DNA of 64,000 nucleotides from Brenneria roseae subsp. roseae (GCF_003115845.1 NZ_KZ819033.1:62001-126000), one strand, 5' to 3'; positions 19,192 to 27,439 are shown, counted from the stretch's first letter. Notes: generated by a model from the sequence alone, not told the origin. Numbers and translations: made by a program.

Positions 19192-19615
19192 CGTTCCTCC
19201 CCTTATTACTTATGGTTATATTTTTTTACTAATTCACAAGGATGGTAATATCAATAGCAATGAGAATCATTAGCATTCTTTTTGAGAGTAGAATTTTTTT
19301 CAGGATCGCCCTTTTTTTAAGAAAAATCGATAGTGTGAATAAATTATGAAGATTCGCTATTTTGAGGGAATGAGCCTTTACATATGCCCATTTTGATGAA
19401 CAACAATTTTGATAATAACCATGTGGAAATAACGGCATCGCTGTCTGTTTATCCAGACTGACGACGGAATCACTCGGTAAACCCCGCATTCCCGATGCGG
19501 AAACGGACAGTAAGACGCGGATATGGAGAAATGATTTATTGGGCGGAACCTTCCACCGCCAGCCGCCAGCGGGAGCACCGCCTGTGATGGCAAGTTTTGC
19601 AGTCTTCCCCTGAAC
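19192..19615. promoter_or_regulatory. Intergenic region between siderophore receptor and tusA (424 bp)
   Basis: It holds the Fur box for the receptor (19256-19274) in an AT-rich stretch and otherwise nothing I can name. Bases 19480-19615 are GC-richer, with a possible CCGCATTCCCGATGCGG hairpin near 19484-19500. No convincing gene was seen. Confidence 0.55.
19256..19274. promoter_or_regulatory. Fur box
   Basis: AGCAATGAGAATCATTAGC matches 14 of 19 positions of the Fur consensus GATAATGATAATCATTATC and is nearly palindromic around GAATC. It is 65 bases upstream of the receptor start, fitting iron repression of the receptor and binding-lipoprotein genes. Confidence 0.85.
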
Positions 19616-19861
19616 TTAGCCGCCTTTGCGCAGCAGATACCGGTAGGGAAGCCGTTCGGTCATCAGCGCCAGCAGGTCATGCTCCATATAGCGACAGAAA
19701 CCGGGAATATCACGGGTCGTCGCGGGATCGTCCGCAATCACCAGCAGCGTTTGTCCAGACTCCATCTGGCGTACCATCTTGCGCACCATCATCACCGGTT
19801 CGGGACAGCGCAATCCCTGAGCATCAAGGGTTTTATCCGGATTGGCAAATGGATCGGTCAT
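19616..19861 (-). CDS. tusA: Sulfur carrier protein TusA
   Basis: An 81-aa persulfide carrier that passes sulfur from IscS to TusBCD for 2-thiouridine at tRNA wobble positions, and also affects molybdenum cofactor and iron-sulfur supply. The active cysteine is in [12 protein letters not shown], about residue 19. [13 protein letters not shown] is also typical. The ATG at 19861 gives the exact E. coli length; a longer in-frame reading to 20086 is not supported. It is divergent from yhhQ, as in E. coli. Confidence 0.96.
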   Translation of the reverse strand: MTDPFANPDKTLDAQGLRCPEPVMMVRKMVRQMESGQTLLVIADDPATTRDIPGFCRYMEHDLLALMTERLPYRYLLRKGG

Positions 19862-20067
19862 CAACGTTCTCTGTGGTAAGGTGATAGGTAGCGATAAAAA
19901 CCGCCTTAATTTACGACGGAGATAGTTTACGCCGGAGATTTTGTGACGCAAGCCACGACAATGCTTGTGTAAAAAACACCCATTTTTCTTGGCAAAACCA
20001 ATTGCATTACAAAACCAATTGCGTATCATGCCGCGCGTCGATAACAAAAGCAGTACGCCATTATTTC

Positions 20068-20098
20068 TTGGGTTCCCTAACCCCAATAACCAAAAAGG
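20068..20098 (+). promoter_or_regulatory. PreQ1-I riboswitch controlling yhhQ
   Basis: TTGGG (20068-20072) pairs with CCCAA (20082-20086) as P1. The loop starts TTC, and its CCT (20076-20078) can pair with AGG (20096-20098) as the pseudoknot P2. An A-rich tail lies between. The layout and many bases match the known preQ1-I aptamer of Thermoanaerobacter, which reads CTGGG-TCGCAGTAA-CCCCAG then an A-rich tail and AAGG. AGG is also the ribosome site, seven bases before the yhhQ ATG at 20106. PreQ1 binding should therefore hide it and lower translation of the queuosine-precursor transporter. The match was made by eye. Confidence 0.85.
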
Positions 20099-20105
20099 TC
20101 ACATC

Positions 20106-20783
20106 ATGTATCGTTTTACTCTCCGGCAGCGGCTTGCGGCGCTGATCTGGCTATCGTTGTTTCATATTCTAATCATTACTTCCAGTAATTATCTGGTACA
20201 GCTCCCGGTATCCATCTTCGGTTTTCATACCACCTGGGGGGCGTTTACCTTCCCCTTTATCTTTCTGGCTACCGACCTGACGGTACGGATTTTCGGCGCG
20301 CCGCTGGCACGCCGTATCATTCTGACCGTCATGGTGCCCGCGCTGGTGATTTCCTATGTCATTTCCGCACTGTTCTATCAAGGGGAGTGGCAAGGGTTCG
20401 GATCGCTGAACCAGATTAACATCGTGGTTGCCCGCATTGCCTGCGCCAGCTTTATGGCTTACGTCCTTGGCCAGATTCTGGATGTACATGTCTTTAACCG
20501 ATTGCGCCAGCGCAATGCCTGGTGGGTTGCGCCGACGGTCTCCACGCTGTTCGGCAATTTCAGCGACACGCTGGCCTTCTTCTTTATTGCGTTTTATCGC
20601 AGTACCGATCCTTTCATGGCCGCAAACTGGATTGAAATCGCGCTGGTGGACTATACGTTCAAGCTGCTGATCAGCCTGATTTTCTTTCTGCCGATGTATG
20701 GCGTGATGTTGAATATGCTGCTGAAACGCCTGAGCGAACAGCAAGATACGGTGTCCTATCAGGACGTCGAAAACCAAGGCTAA
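20106..20783 (+). CDS. yhhQ: Queuosine precursor transporter YhhQ
   Basis: A 225-aa inner-membrane protein with about six helices that imports 7-cyano-7-deazaguanine (preQ0) and preQ1 for queuosine tRNA modification. It is nearly identical in plan to E. coli YhhQ: SLFHILIITSSNYLVQLPVS at the start, then FPFIFLATDLTVRIFGAPLARR and LGQILDVHVFNRLRQR. I start at ATG 20106 because the upstream bases form a preQ1 riboswitch whose pseudoknot covers its ribosome site; a longer frame back to 19965 would run through the aptamer. It is followed by dcrB, as in E. coli. Confidence 0.96.
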   Translation: MYRFTLRQRLAALIWLSLFHILIITSSNYLVQLPVSIFGFHTTWGAFTFPFIFLATDLTVRIFGAPLARRIILTVMVPALVISYVISALFYQGEWQGFGSLNQINIVVARIACASFMAYVLGQILDVHVFNRLRQRNAWWVAPTVSTLFGNFSDTLAFFFIAFYRSTDPFMAANWIEIALVDYTFKLLISLIFFLPMYGVMLNMLLKRLSEQQDTVSYQDVENQG

Positions 20784-20961
20784 TCGCGACGCCGCCGAAT
20801 ATTGACGATATCGGCGGCAAACCGGAATTTGTAAAAATAGTTCCTGTGATGCCAACGGTTTGCAACAACAAAATGCTTGTTTTTGCCATCTGAATAGGGT
20901 GCCATACTGTTCTTCACCTGTTTCAAAATGTCTGTTTCAAAAATGAGAGAAAGGGAACCCC

Positions 20962-21528
20962 ATGTCGAATTTAATAAAATACCTCGGCGTCAGCCTATTG
21001 GTGACCGTGCTGGCAGCCTGTGATGGCAAAACGGACGATACCGCGAAAACCCCCGCGCAAGATAAACCGGCAGCCGAAGCCGCGGCAAACAATACGGTTG
21101 AATTACTGTCTGGCAAGGTCGTATTTACGCTGCCAGCCGACATGCAGGATCAAAGCGGTAAATTAGGGACACAGGCCAACAACATGCATGTGTACGCCAA
21201 CGATAACGGACAAAAAGCGGTTATCGTGATTCTGGGCGACAACACCACGGAAGAACTGTCCGTGCTGACGCAGCGTCTGGAAGATCAGCAACGTACGCGC
21301 GACACCAACCTTCAGGTTGTGACCAACAAAACCATCGACATTGACGGACAGAAGCTGCAACAGTTGGACAGCATTATCACCAGCAGCGGGCAGCAGGCAT
21401 ACTCCTCGGTGGTGTTGGGGAAAGTGGACAACCATTTGCTGACCTTGCAGATTACCCTGCCCGCAGACAATCAACAGCAGGCCCAGACAGAAGCGGAAAA
21501 CATCATTCACACGCTGAAGCTGAAATAA
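20962..21528 (+). CDS. dcrB: Lipoprotein DcrB
   Basis: A 188-aa lipoprotein with a signal ending in VLAAC (Cys20), then a Lys/Ala-rich linker and a compact domain. DcrB was named because E. coli needs it for infection by phages C1 and C6, and it is linked to envelope lipoprotein homeostasis. It is in the E. coli position between yhhQ and yhhS. GAGAAAGGGAACCCC precedes ATG 20962. A strong hairpin follows. Confidence 0.92.
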   Translation: MSNLIKYLGVSLLVTVLAACDGKTDDTAKTPAQDKPAAEAAANNTVELLSGKVVFTLPADMQDQSGKLGTQANNMHVYANDNGQKAVIVILGDNTTEELSVLTQRLEDQQRTRDTNLQVVTNKTIDIDGQKLQQLDSIITSSGQQAYSSVVLGKVDNHLLTLQITLPADNQQQAQTEAENIIHTLKLK

Positions 21529-21540
21529 ACGTTGCCGCAT

Positions 21541-21573
21541 GAACAAGACGGCCATTTGCTGGCCGTCTTGTTC
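21541..21573. terminator. Bidirectional terminator between dcrB and flavoprotein gene
   Basis: A perfect 14-bp stem (GAACAAGACGGCCA with its inverse) and a short loop lie between the convergent dcrB stop and the flavoprotein stop. It should end transcription from either side, although T-runs are short. Confidence 0.75.
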
Positions 21574-21581
21574 GCGTAATG

Positions 21582-23111
21582 TCAGGCCGTTAACGCCGCA
21601 TTTTTCCCGGCGATACGCCCAAATACAATACAATCCGTCATGGCGACGCTGCCAAGTCTGACGGCGCCATGTACTCCACCGACGGTTTCGCCTGCCGCAT
21701 ACAGGCCAGGAATCGGCTTCAGGTCGAAACCGATCACCTGCGCGTCCTTGTTAATCGCCAAACCGCCCATTGTGTGGTGTACCCGAGGCCATAAACGCGC
21801 CGCGTAAAACGGCGGCGTAACGTTAGGCACCGCATCCTGGAAAATCATACAGTCGAGATCGGCATCGTTACGCTGGCTGACAAACTCGTTCCAGCGCTTA
21901 ACCTGCGCAACAAACGCGTCCACCGGCATTTCATAGGCTTTCGCCAGCTCTTCCAGCGTGTTATACGGCTTAAGCGAACCATTCTTCAACGCGCCTTCCC
22001 GTTGCCCCGGATCCACCATATTGTCTGTATTGGTTTTATCGGCAATGATGATGGCCGGATGCCCCAGTTGGATAATAGCGTCGGCACGCTCCTTACGGTT
22101 TCCTGTCTCTTTAAAGAAGCGCTTTCCGGTCGCGGGATCGACCATCAACCCATAGCCGACCACACGTTCGACAAACTGCGGTACATATCCGAAACCTTTT
22201 TCGTCCGGGCTGGTCCACGGCCCCAGTTGGATCCAGTCCATCTGCGTATCCAGCGCACCAATCATACAGGCCGCCATAATTGCCTCGCCGGTTGCCCCGG
22301 GGTGGTTGGTCGACGTGAATGATTCGGTCAGACGCGGATCGTACATCTGACGTAATGCAACGCCCTGTGAGAAGCCGCCGGACGCCAGCACCACGCCTTT
22401 ACGGGCACGGATATAGGCAATCTCGCCCGAATTTTCATCCGGAAACCGGTAGCCCCGCCGTACTTCCGCACCGATAACCCGGCCATCAGGCTCGACAATC
22501 AGCCGCAGGAGCTTGGCGCGTTGTTCAATCACCGCGCCAAGCTCCTTCGCTTTCTGTTGCTGTTTGACGATCAGCCCCGACCCTGAACGCTGCACCAGTT
22601 GATGGGCCCGCTTCACCGAATGGCCGCCATGATAGTTGACGACATTAAACTGCGCGCCGATGCTCTGCGCCCATTCCAGCGCTTCCACCGAATGTTCCGC
22701 AACGGTTCTGGCTAGTTCAGGATAATTGAGGCCGTTGCCCGCCTTGAGCATGTCCTGATACATCAGCTCCGGCGAATCATCAATGCCGGCCTCTTTTTGC
22801 ATTTTGGAGCCCGCCGCCGCGAGATCGCCGCCATTCAGCACCGAATTCCCCCCCAGCAGCGGCATTTTATCGATGATCAATACCTCGGCCTGCGCATTAC
22901 GCGCTTCAATGGCGGCCGCCAATCCGGCAAACCCGGTACCGACAATCAGGACATCAACCGTCGTATCCCATTTCTGCGGCACGGGGGATGGCGTTGGCAC
23001 CGCCTGCGCCGGTTGAGATAGCGCCATACCGCCGAGCGCGCCCACTACCATGCCGGTCGATTTCAAAAACTGTCGGCGACTCTGTTGATCATTTACTGGT
23101 TTGTTACTCAT
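21582..23111 (-). CDS. Tat-exported FAD flavoprotein of the fumarate reductase/flavocytochrome c family
   Basis: A periplasmic flavoprotein of 509 aa. The N-terminus has a twin-arginine signal (SRRQFLK at about residues 11-17, then a hydrophobic stretch and AQA cleavage). The FAD-binding VLIVGTGFAGLAAAIEARN follows, then LGGNSVLNGGD, NHPGATGEA and the C-terminal VHHTMGGLAIN and GLYAAGETVGGVHGAVRLG. The CxxCH haem domain of Shewanella flavocytochromes is missing, so electrons must come from a separate donor. The substrate may be fumarate or another alpha,beta-unsaturated acid such as urocanate or an acrylate. ATG 23111 has GGAGGT seven bases upstream; a longer frame upstream lacks support. It is absent from this place in E. 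coli. Confidence 0.88.
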   Translation of the reverse strand: MSNKPVNDQQSRRQFLKSTGMVVGALGGMALSQPAQAVPTPSPVPQKWDTTVDVLIVGTGFAGLAAAIEARNAQAEVLIIDKMPLLGGNSVLNGGDLAAAGSKMQKEAGIDDSPELMYQDMLKAGNGLNYPELARTVAEHSVEALEWAQSIGAQFNVVNYHGGHSVKRAHQLVQRSGSGLIVKQQQKAKELGAVIEQRAKLLRLIVEPDGRVIGAEVRRGYRFPDENSGEIAYIRARKGVVLASGGFSQGVALRQMYDPRLTESFTSTNHPGATGEAIMAACMIGALDTQMDWIQLGPWTSPDEKGFGYVPQFVERVVGYGLMVDPATGKRFFKETGNRKERADAIIQLGHPAIIIADKTNTDNMVDPGQREGALKNGSLKPYNTLEELAKAYEMPVDAFVAQVKRWNEFVSQRNDADLDCMIFQDAVPNVTPPFYAARLWPRVHHTMGGLAINKDAQVIGFDLKPIPGLYAAGETVGGVHGAVRLGSVAMTDCIVFGRIAGKNAALTA

Positions 23112-23371
23112 TTGCACTACCTCCATATGCTCAAAAACGATAAAGGCGATAAAAACCAAAAAATATTCTGGAGACCCTGCGCGATAGATGACGACACAGG
23201 CGGTAGGGAGACGATAGCAGGTGATGATTGAAGCGGTACGTGTTGGAGTTATAAGTACCTGAAATGATTTCAACATAAAAAGCAGGGGATTAAACGTGAG
23301 TCCACTCGCACTGTCGCCATTATTCCCGGCGAACCACCGGCCGTGCTGTCCGGTGGCGGACGAGGTACATT

Positions 23372-24571
23372 TTACTCTGACGAAACCGGTCGCCGGTCCA
23401 AACGCAGGGTCAGCAGTAAACCCGCAACCCCAAGAAGCGCCGCCGCCAGATAGATGGAAGCAATACCGAAATAACTCATCAGCAACCCGGCAGCCGGCCC
23501 GACGACACCCAAGGACAAATCGAGGAAGATGGTATAGGTCGCCAGTGCGCTTCCCTGATTCTGCGGCGAGACGGCCTTGACCGCCACCACACCGAGCGCC
23601 GGGAACACCAGCGAAAAACCCGCCCCCGCGAGAAACACGCCAAACTCGGCCATCAGTGGATGTACCGCGCCACACACCAGCAACAGTCCCGTTACTTCGA
23701 CCACAAAACACGCCAGCGCCACGCGCAAGCCGCCAAACCGATTGATGCTGTTAGGAAACAACAGGCGTGCGCCAACAAAGGCACAGCTGAAAATGGTCAA
23801 CGTCAGGGCGGCGCCTTCCCAGTTTCTGTCCGCGTAAAACAGCGTAATGAACGTCGCGATCACACCAAATCCCGCCGAGGCGAGCGCCAGGATAATGCCG
23901 TACATCCACACCTTGCCCAATACCTCACGGAAGGGGATTTTCTTGCCGGGCGTGACTTTCACCTCTGGACGAGGCAGTGCGCAGACGATCGCCACCGCCG
24001 CAACCAGGATAATGGAAACAGACAGCAACTTGAGTCCGCCGATATGGTTCAGCCAGACACCAAGCGGCGCGCCAATCGCCATGGCGCCATAAGTCGCAAT
24101 ACCGTTCCACGAGATCACCCGCCCGATATGCCGCGATCCGACCACGCCGATCCCCCACAGTATCGAACCGGTTCCGGCAAAACTCTGCCCGGCCCCCAAC
24201 ATCAGTCGACCGACAAACAGCAAAAGCAGCGCGATCAGCGGTGAAGCGCCGTTCTGGGCCGCCAGCAGGTAAAACAGACCGCTAAGCAGCGTTCCCGCCA
24301 GCCCCCATACCACCACTTTCTTCGGGCCTTTCTCATCGGTACAGCGTCCGGCATAGGGACGGCTCAGCAGCGTAGAAAAATATTGCAGGCTGATCACCAG
24401 CCCGGTCCAGAACGCGTTATATCCCAATGTGTCGTGAACATACACGGGCAACACGGCTAACGGCAGACCGATATTCAGGTAACTGGCAAAGTTGAAAACA
24501 ACGACGGAAAAAATGCGCAAATTAAGGCGCAGCGCACCAACGGCAGGCTCTGATGAGGACGGAACAGACAT
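23372..24571 (-). CDS. yhhS: Major facilitator superfamily transporter YhhS
   Basis: A 12-helix MFS permease, 399 aa. Similar to E. coli YhhS throughout (NLRIFSVVVFNFASYLNIGLPLAVLP at the start, RLMLGAGQSFAGTGS in helix 4-5, GAGFSLVFPALGVVAVKAV in the second half). E. coli YhhS has been linked to export of arabinose and to glyphosate tolerance when overexpressed; its native substrate is unclear. ATG 24571 gives the E. coli-like length; a GTG at 24583 is possible. It follows dcrB in E. coli, but here the flavoprotein gene sits between them. Confidence 0.92.
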   Translation of the reverse strand: MSVPSSSEPAVGALRLNLRIFSVVVFNFASYLNIGLPLAVLPVYVHDTLGYNAFWTGLVISLQYFSTLLSRPYAGRCTDEKGPKKVVVWGLAGTLLSGLFYLLAAQNGASPLIALLLLFVGRLMLGAGQSFAGTGSILWGIGVVGSRHIGRVISWNGIATYGAMAIGAPLGVWLNHIGGLKLLSVSIILVAAVAIVCALPRPEVKVTPGKKIPFREVLGKVWMYGIILALASAGFGVIATFITLFYADRNWEGAALTLTIFSCAFVGARLLFPNSINRFGGLRVALACFVVEVTGLLLVCGAVHPLMAEFGVFLAGAGFSLVFPALGVVAVKAVSPQNQGSALATYTIFLDLSLGVVGPAAGLLMSYFGIASIYLAAALLGVAGLLLTLRLDRRPVSSE

Positions 24572-24824
24572 AGAAAATTTCACTCACTTAACATCATCAC
24601 TTGAGGCGGAGCAAAAGTGTTAGCCGGGTAATCCGGTCGTTGTTGGCATACAGACGTTTGAGTATAAACAAGCACCGGCCAGCTTTCACGGTTAATTATC
24701 ACGGACGTCACTATTTAATTTACACCTAAGAACAACAAACCATGAAAAACATAACATTCTCATATTGTTGGTTATAATCAAAACTGTCCCCCTATCACTC
24801 AAACCTGACCGCAGGAGAAGATCA

Positions 24825-25919
24825 ATGCCTGAACCGGCAGAGTCGGATCGTCATTCACTACCAACCCATCCCACCAAAAAAGAAGGCGGAGAAGCAAAAA
24901 ATTCCCAGGAGAAATTTTTGACGTCGCACCGCGACGACCCGCAAGGGACCGTGGACACAAAAGAACCGCACGCTTTTTTAACCCGGACCAAACGGTTGGT
25001 GAAACGTATCCAGGACATCCCCAGCGTGGCGCATATGATCCGCGCGGGCGAGCGCTTTAATGACCGCATGGGCAATCAGTTTGGTGCGGCGATCACCTAT
25101 TTTTCTTTCCTGTCGCTGATACCGATTCTCATGGTGTCCTTTGCGGCGGTCGGTTTCGTGCTGGCGTCCAACCCGGATTTGCTGACCGAGCTGATCAACA
25201 AAATCGTCAACAGCATCAGCGACCCCAGTCTGGCCAACACGCTGAAAAATACGGTTAACACCGCCATTCAGCAGCGTACTACCGTCGGGCTGACAGGACT
25301 GCTGATCGCCTTGTACTCCGGCGTCAGTTGGATGGGAAATCTACGAGAAGCCATCCGTGCGCAATCGCGCGACGTCTGGGAACGCAACCCACAGGACGAA
25401 GAGAAGATTTACTTCCAGTACACCCGCGATTTTCTATCTCTTACCGGGCTGATGGCTGCGCTGGTCGTGACGTTGTTCCTGACGTCGGTGGCGGGCGCCG
25501 CGCAAAATATCATTGTGAATGCGCTGGGGCTGGGCGGCATCGAATGGCTGCGCCCTGCCCTGACGCTGATTGCGCTGTCGATTTCGATTTTCGCCAACTA
25601 TTTATTGTTTCTCTGGATCTTCTTTGTTTTGCCGCGACACAAACCCAAACGTAAGGCTCTGCTCCGGGGAACGCTTCTTGCTGCCGTTGGTTTCGAGATA
25701 ATCAAATTTGCCATGACCGTCGTGCTGCCCAAGCTCGCCAGCTCTCCTTCCGGCGCCGCTTTTGGCTCCGTGATCGGCTTGATGGCATTTTTCTATTTAT
25801 TCGCCCGGTTAACACTCTTCTGTGCCGCCTGGATTGCCACCGCAAACTATAAAGGCGACATCTCTACGGATCAGAATGCACCAGAAGACGCCTCATCGAA
25901 AAAGGATCAATCCACTTAA
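24825..25919 (+). CDS. yhjD: Inner-membrane protein YhjD (YihY/BrkB family)
   Basis: A 364-aa protein with a polar N-terminal tail (about 70 residues) and a six-helix YihY/BrkB core from HMIRAGERFNDRMGNQFG on. In E. coli, certain YhjD mutants bypass the need for Kdo in lipopolysaccharide, so it may act in lipid A transport; the normal role is unclear. AGGAGAAG precedes ATG 24825, whereas a frame from TTG 24765 lacks a site. The tail is about 17 residues longer than in E. coli, and codons for about residues 28-42 coincide with a dispersed GC-rich repeat unit (24909-24947), so the extra piece seems to be an absorbed repeat. Confidence 0.93.
   Translation: MPEPAESDRHSLPTHPTKKEGGEAKNSQEKFLTSHRDDPQGTVDTKEPHAFLTRTKRLVKRIQDIPSVAHMIRAGERFNDRMGNQFGAAITYFSFLSLIPILMVSFAAVGFVLASNPDLLTELINKIVNSISDPSLANTLKNTVNTAIQQRTTVGLTGLLIALYSGVSWMGNLREAIRAQSRDVWERNPQDEEKIYFQYTRDFLSLTGLMAALVVTLFLTSVAGAAQNIIVNALGLGGIEWLRPALTLIALSISIFANYLLFLWIFFVLPRHKPKRKALLRGTLLAAVGFEIIKFAMTVVLPKLASSPSGAAFGSVIGLMAFFYLFARLTLFCAAWIATANYKGDISTDQNAPEDASSKKDQST
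24909..24947 (+). repeat. Dispersed repeat copy inside yhjD
   Basis: The stretch GAGAAATTTTTGACGTCGCA and the following CCGCGACGACCCGCAAGGG have the plan of the intergenic repeats at about 26149 (GAGAAATTTTCAACGCCGCT) and 29239 (AAATCGCTTGCGGCGGCCCG). It is read in frame as Glu-Lys-Phe-Leu-Thr-Ser-His-Arg-Asp-Asp-Pro-Gln without a stop. Confidence 0.6.
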
Positions 25920-25936
25920 CCCAGACAGGAGAATTT

Positions 25937-26134
25937 ATGCCGTACGTTAATATCAAAATCACCCGGGAAGGGGCGACCACCGAGCAGAAGAAAGCGCTGA
26001 TTGCCGGCGTGACCCAGCTTCTGGTCGATACGTTGGGGAAAAATCCGGCCACCACCGTGGTCGTCATTGATGAAGTCGACACCGACAACTGGGGCATCGG
26101 CGGAGAAAGCGTGACAAATTTGCGCCGGAAATAG
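25937..26134 (+). CDS. 4-oxalocrotonate tautomerase family enzyme
   Basis: A 65-aa tautomerase subunit. After removal of Met the N-terminal proline (PYVNIKITREG) is the catalytic base, and a Gln-Lys-Lys/Leu-rich helix (TEQKKALIAGVTQLL) follows, as in 4-OT/DmpI hexamers. It belongs to small-molecule keto-enol or dehalogenation chemistry, but the substrate cannot be read from the sequence. It starts 17 bases after yhjD behind CAGGAGAATTT and probably shares its mRNA. A dispersed repeat copy follows it. Confidence 0.9.
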   Translation: MPYVNIKITREGATTEQKKALIAGVTQLLVDTLGKNPATTVVVIDEVDTDNWGIGGESVTNLRRK

Positions 26135-26146
26135 CCCGTCTCTTCC

Positions 26147-26230
26147 CGGGAGAAATTTTCAACGCCGCTAGCGGCGGCCCCGCCATAAAACGGGTCGGAA
26201 AATCCTGGTTTTCCGATCCACGTCATGAAA
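26147..26230. repeat. Dispersed GC-rich repeat upstream of kdgK
   Basis: Begins GGGAGAAATTTTCAACGCCG, then GCGGCGGCCCCGCC, CGGGTCGGAAAATCC paired with GGTTTTCCGATCC as a hairpin, and ends CACGTCATGAAAAAATAAA, matching the ends of the copies at 5946-6060 and 6533-6610. It may also terminate the yhjD-tautomerase transcript. Confidence 0.6.
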
Positions 26231-26231
26231 A

Positions 26232-26250
26232 AATAAAACATCGTTTCAAG
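26232..26250. promoter_or_regulatory. KdgR operator of kdgK
   Basis: AATAAAACATCGTTTCAAG fits the KdgR box used by pectinolytic enterobacteria (A/T-rich, GAAAC-like left half, GTTTCA right half). KdgR represses pectin catabolism genes until 2-keto-3-deoxygluconate appears, which is the substrate of the downstream KdgK. The site lies 85 bases before the start codon; a TTGACT at about 26255 may be the -35. Confidence 0.75.
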
Positions 26251-26334
26251 ACTATTGACTCCGTCTCACGTTATGTTGAGACTGATGCTAATTTCCGCGT
26301 CTTACCGACTTCTTTTTCAAACAGGCCAGCTGTG

Positions 26335-27267
26335 ATGACAACCAATAACATTGCCGTAATCGGCGAATGCATGATCGAACTGTCGCAAAAAGGCACGGAT
26401 CTTAACCGTGGATTTGGCGGCGATACCCTGAATACCGCCGTATATATCGCCCGTCAGGTTAACCCCGATGCGCTCGGCGTTCACTACGTTACCGCGCTCG
26501 GCACCGATAGTTTCAGTGAAGAGATGGTTGCCGCATGGCAGAAAGAAGGGGTGAAAACCGATTTGATCCAGCGCATGGATAACAAACTGCCCGGTTTGTA
26601 CTTCATCGAAACAGACGACACGGGTGAGCGAACCTTCTATTACTGGCGCAACGATGCCGCGGCCCGTTACTGGCTGGACAGCGCTGAATCAGAAAAAATC
26701 TGTCAGCATCTGGCTCGCTTTGAGTATCTTTACCTCAGCGGCATCAGTCTGGCGATCCTCAATCCGGAAAGCCGCCAGCGCCTGTTATCCCTGCTGCGCG
26801 TCTGCCGTGCCAATGGCGGTAAAGTCATTTTTGATAACAACTATCGCCCGCGTTTGTGGCAAAGCCAGGCAGAAACACAGCAAGCCTATACTGAAATCCT
26901 GTCCTGTACGGATATCGCATTTCTGACGTTGGACGATGAAGATATGCTGTGGGGCGAAAAACCGGTTGAAGATGTTCTGGAGCGTACCCACGGTTTTGGC
27001 GTGGCGGAAATCGTGGTGAAGCGCGGCGCGGATTCCTGCCTCGTTTCAGAACGCGGAAAATCGCTCATCGACGTACCTGCGGTGAAGTTGCCGAAAGAGA
27101 AAGTGGTCGATACCACCGCCGCGGGCGATTCTTTCAGCGCCGGTTATCTGGCGGTCCGGCTGAGCGGCGGCAGCGCTCAGGAAGCGGCTCAGCGTGGTCA
27201 CCTGACCGCCAGTACGGTGATCCAGTATCGCGGGGCGATTATCCCGCAGGAAGCCATGCCGGCTTAA
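26335..27267 (+). CDS. kdgK: 2-keto-3-deoxygluconate kinase KdgK
   Basis: PfkB-family sugar kinase, 310 aa, that phosphorylates 2-keto-3-deoxygluconate to KDPG, the step joining pectin and glucuronate breakdown to the Entner-Doudoroff aldolase. It shows the N-terminal GFGGDTLNTAVYIARQ, the mid NNYRPRLW and the C-terminal anion-hole motif DTTAAGDSFSAGY with catalytic aspartate. ATG 26335 is preferred to the overlapping GTG at 26332. In E. coli, kdgK also precedes yhjJ and dctA. A KdgR box lies upstream and two tandem hairpins follow. Confidence 0.96.
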   Translation: MTTNNIAVIGECMIELSQKGTDLNRGFGGDTLNTAVYIARQVNPDALGVHYVTALGTDSFSEEMVAAWQKEGVKTDLIQRMDNKLPGLYFIETDDTGERTFYYWRNDAAARYWLDSAESEKICQHLARFEYLYLSGISLAILNPESRQRLLSLLRVCRANGGKVIFDNNYRPRLWQSQAETQQAYTEILSCTDIAFLTLDDEDMLWGEKPVEDVLERTHGFGVAEIVVKRGADSCLVSERGKSLIDVPAVKLPKEKVVDTTAAGDSFSAGYLAVRLSGGSAQEAAQRGHLTASTVIQYRGAIIPQEAMPA

Positions 27268-27293
27268 TGCGGGTGCAACGTTAGAACCTGTAA

Positions 27294-27318
27294 AAAGGGC
27301 CGCATTGCGGCCTTTGAG
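27294..27318 (+). terminator. kdgK terminator 1
   Basis: GGCCGC, three-base loop, GCGGCC with flanking AAA/TTT directly after kdgK (27 bases past the stop). Confidence 0.75.
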
Positions 27319-27364
27319 TTTGATGACAAATTCATCGTGGTGAAATCGAGATACCCGGGGCGAC

Positions 27365-27403
27365 CACGGGGCGAGGCATCCCTGCGGGAACCTCATCCCC
27401 GTG
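27365..27403. repeat. Inverted repeat between kdgK and yhjJ
   Basis: CACGGGGCGAGG (27365-27376) is complementary, with a small bulge, to CCTCATCCCCGTG (27391-27403). It sits between two nearly identical GGCCGCA hairpins (27294-27318 and 27440-27459), so the 200-base gap is almost entirely stem-loop sequence. The role is unknown. Confidence 0.55.
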
Positions 27404-27439
27404 TTTCCCCTAAAATTTGACTTGGTCAGCAGCCTGAAG

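Noticed and set aside
19862-20086. 75-codon N-terminal extension of tusA
   Set aside because: TusA is 81 residues in relatives, and the extension runs through the yhhQ riboswitch on the other strand.
23112-23711. About 200-codon N-terminal extension of the flavoprotein frame
   Set aside because: It overlaps yhhS out of frame, has no homology, and the Tat signal plus GGAGGT at ATG 23111 mark the true start.
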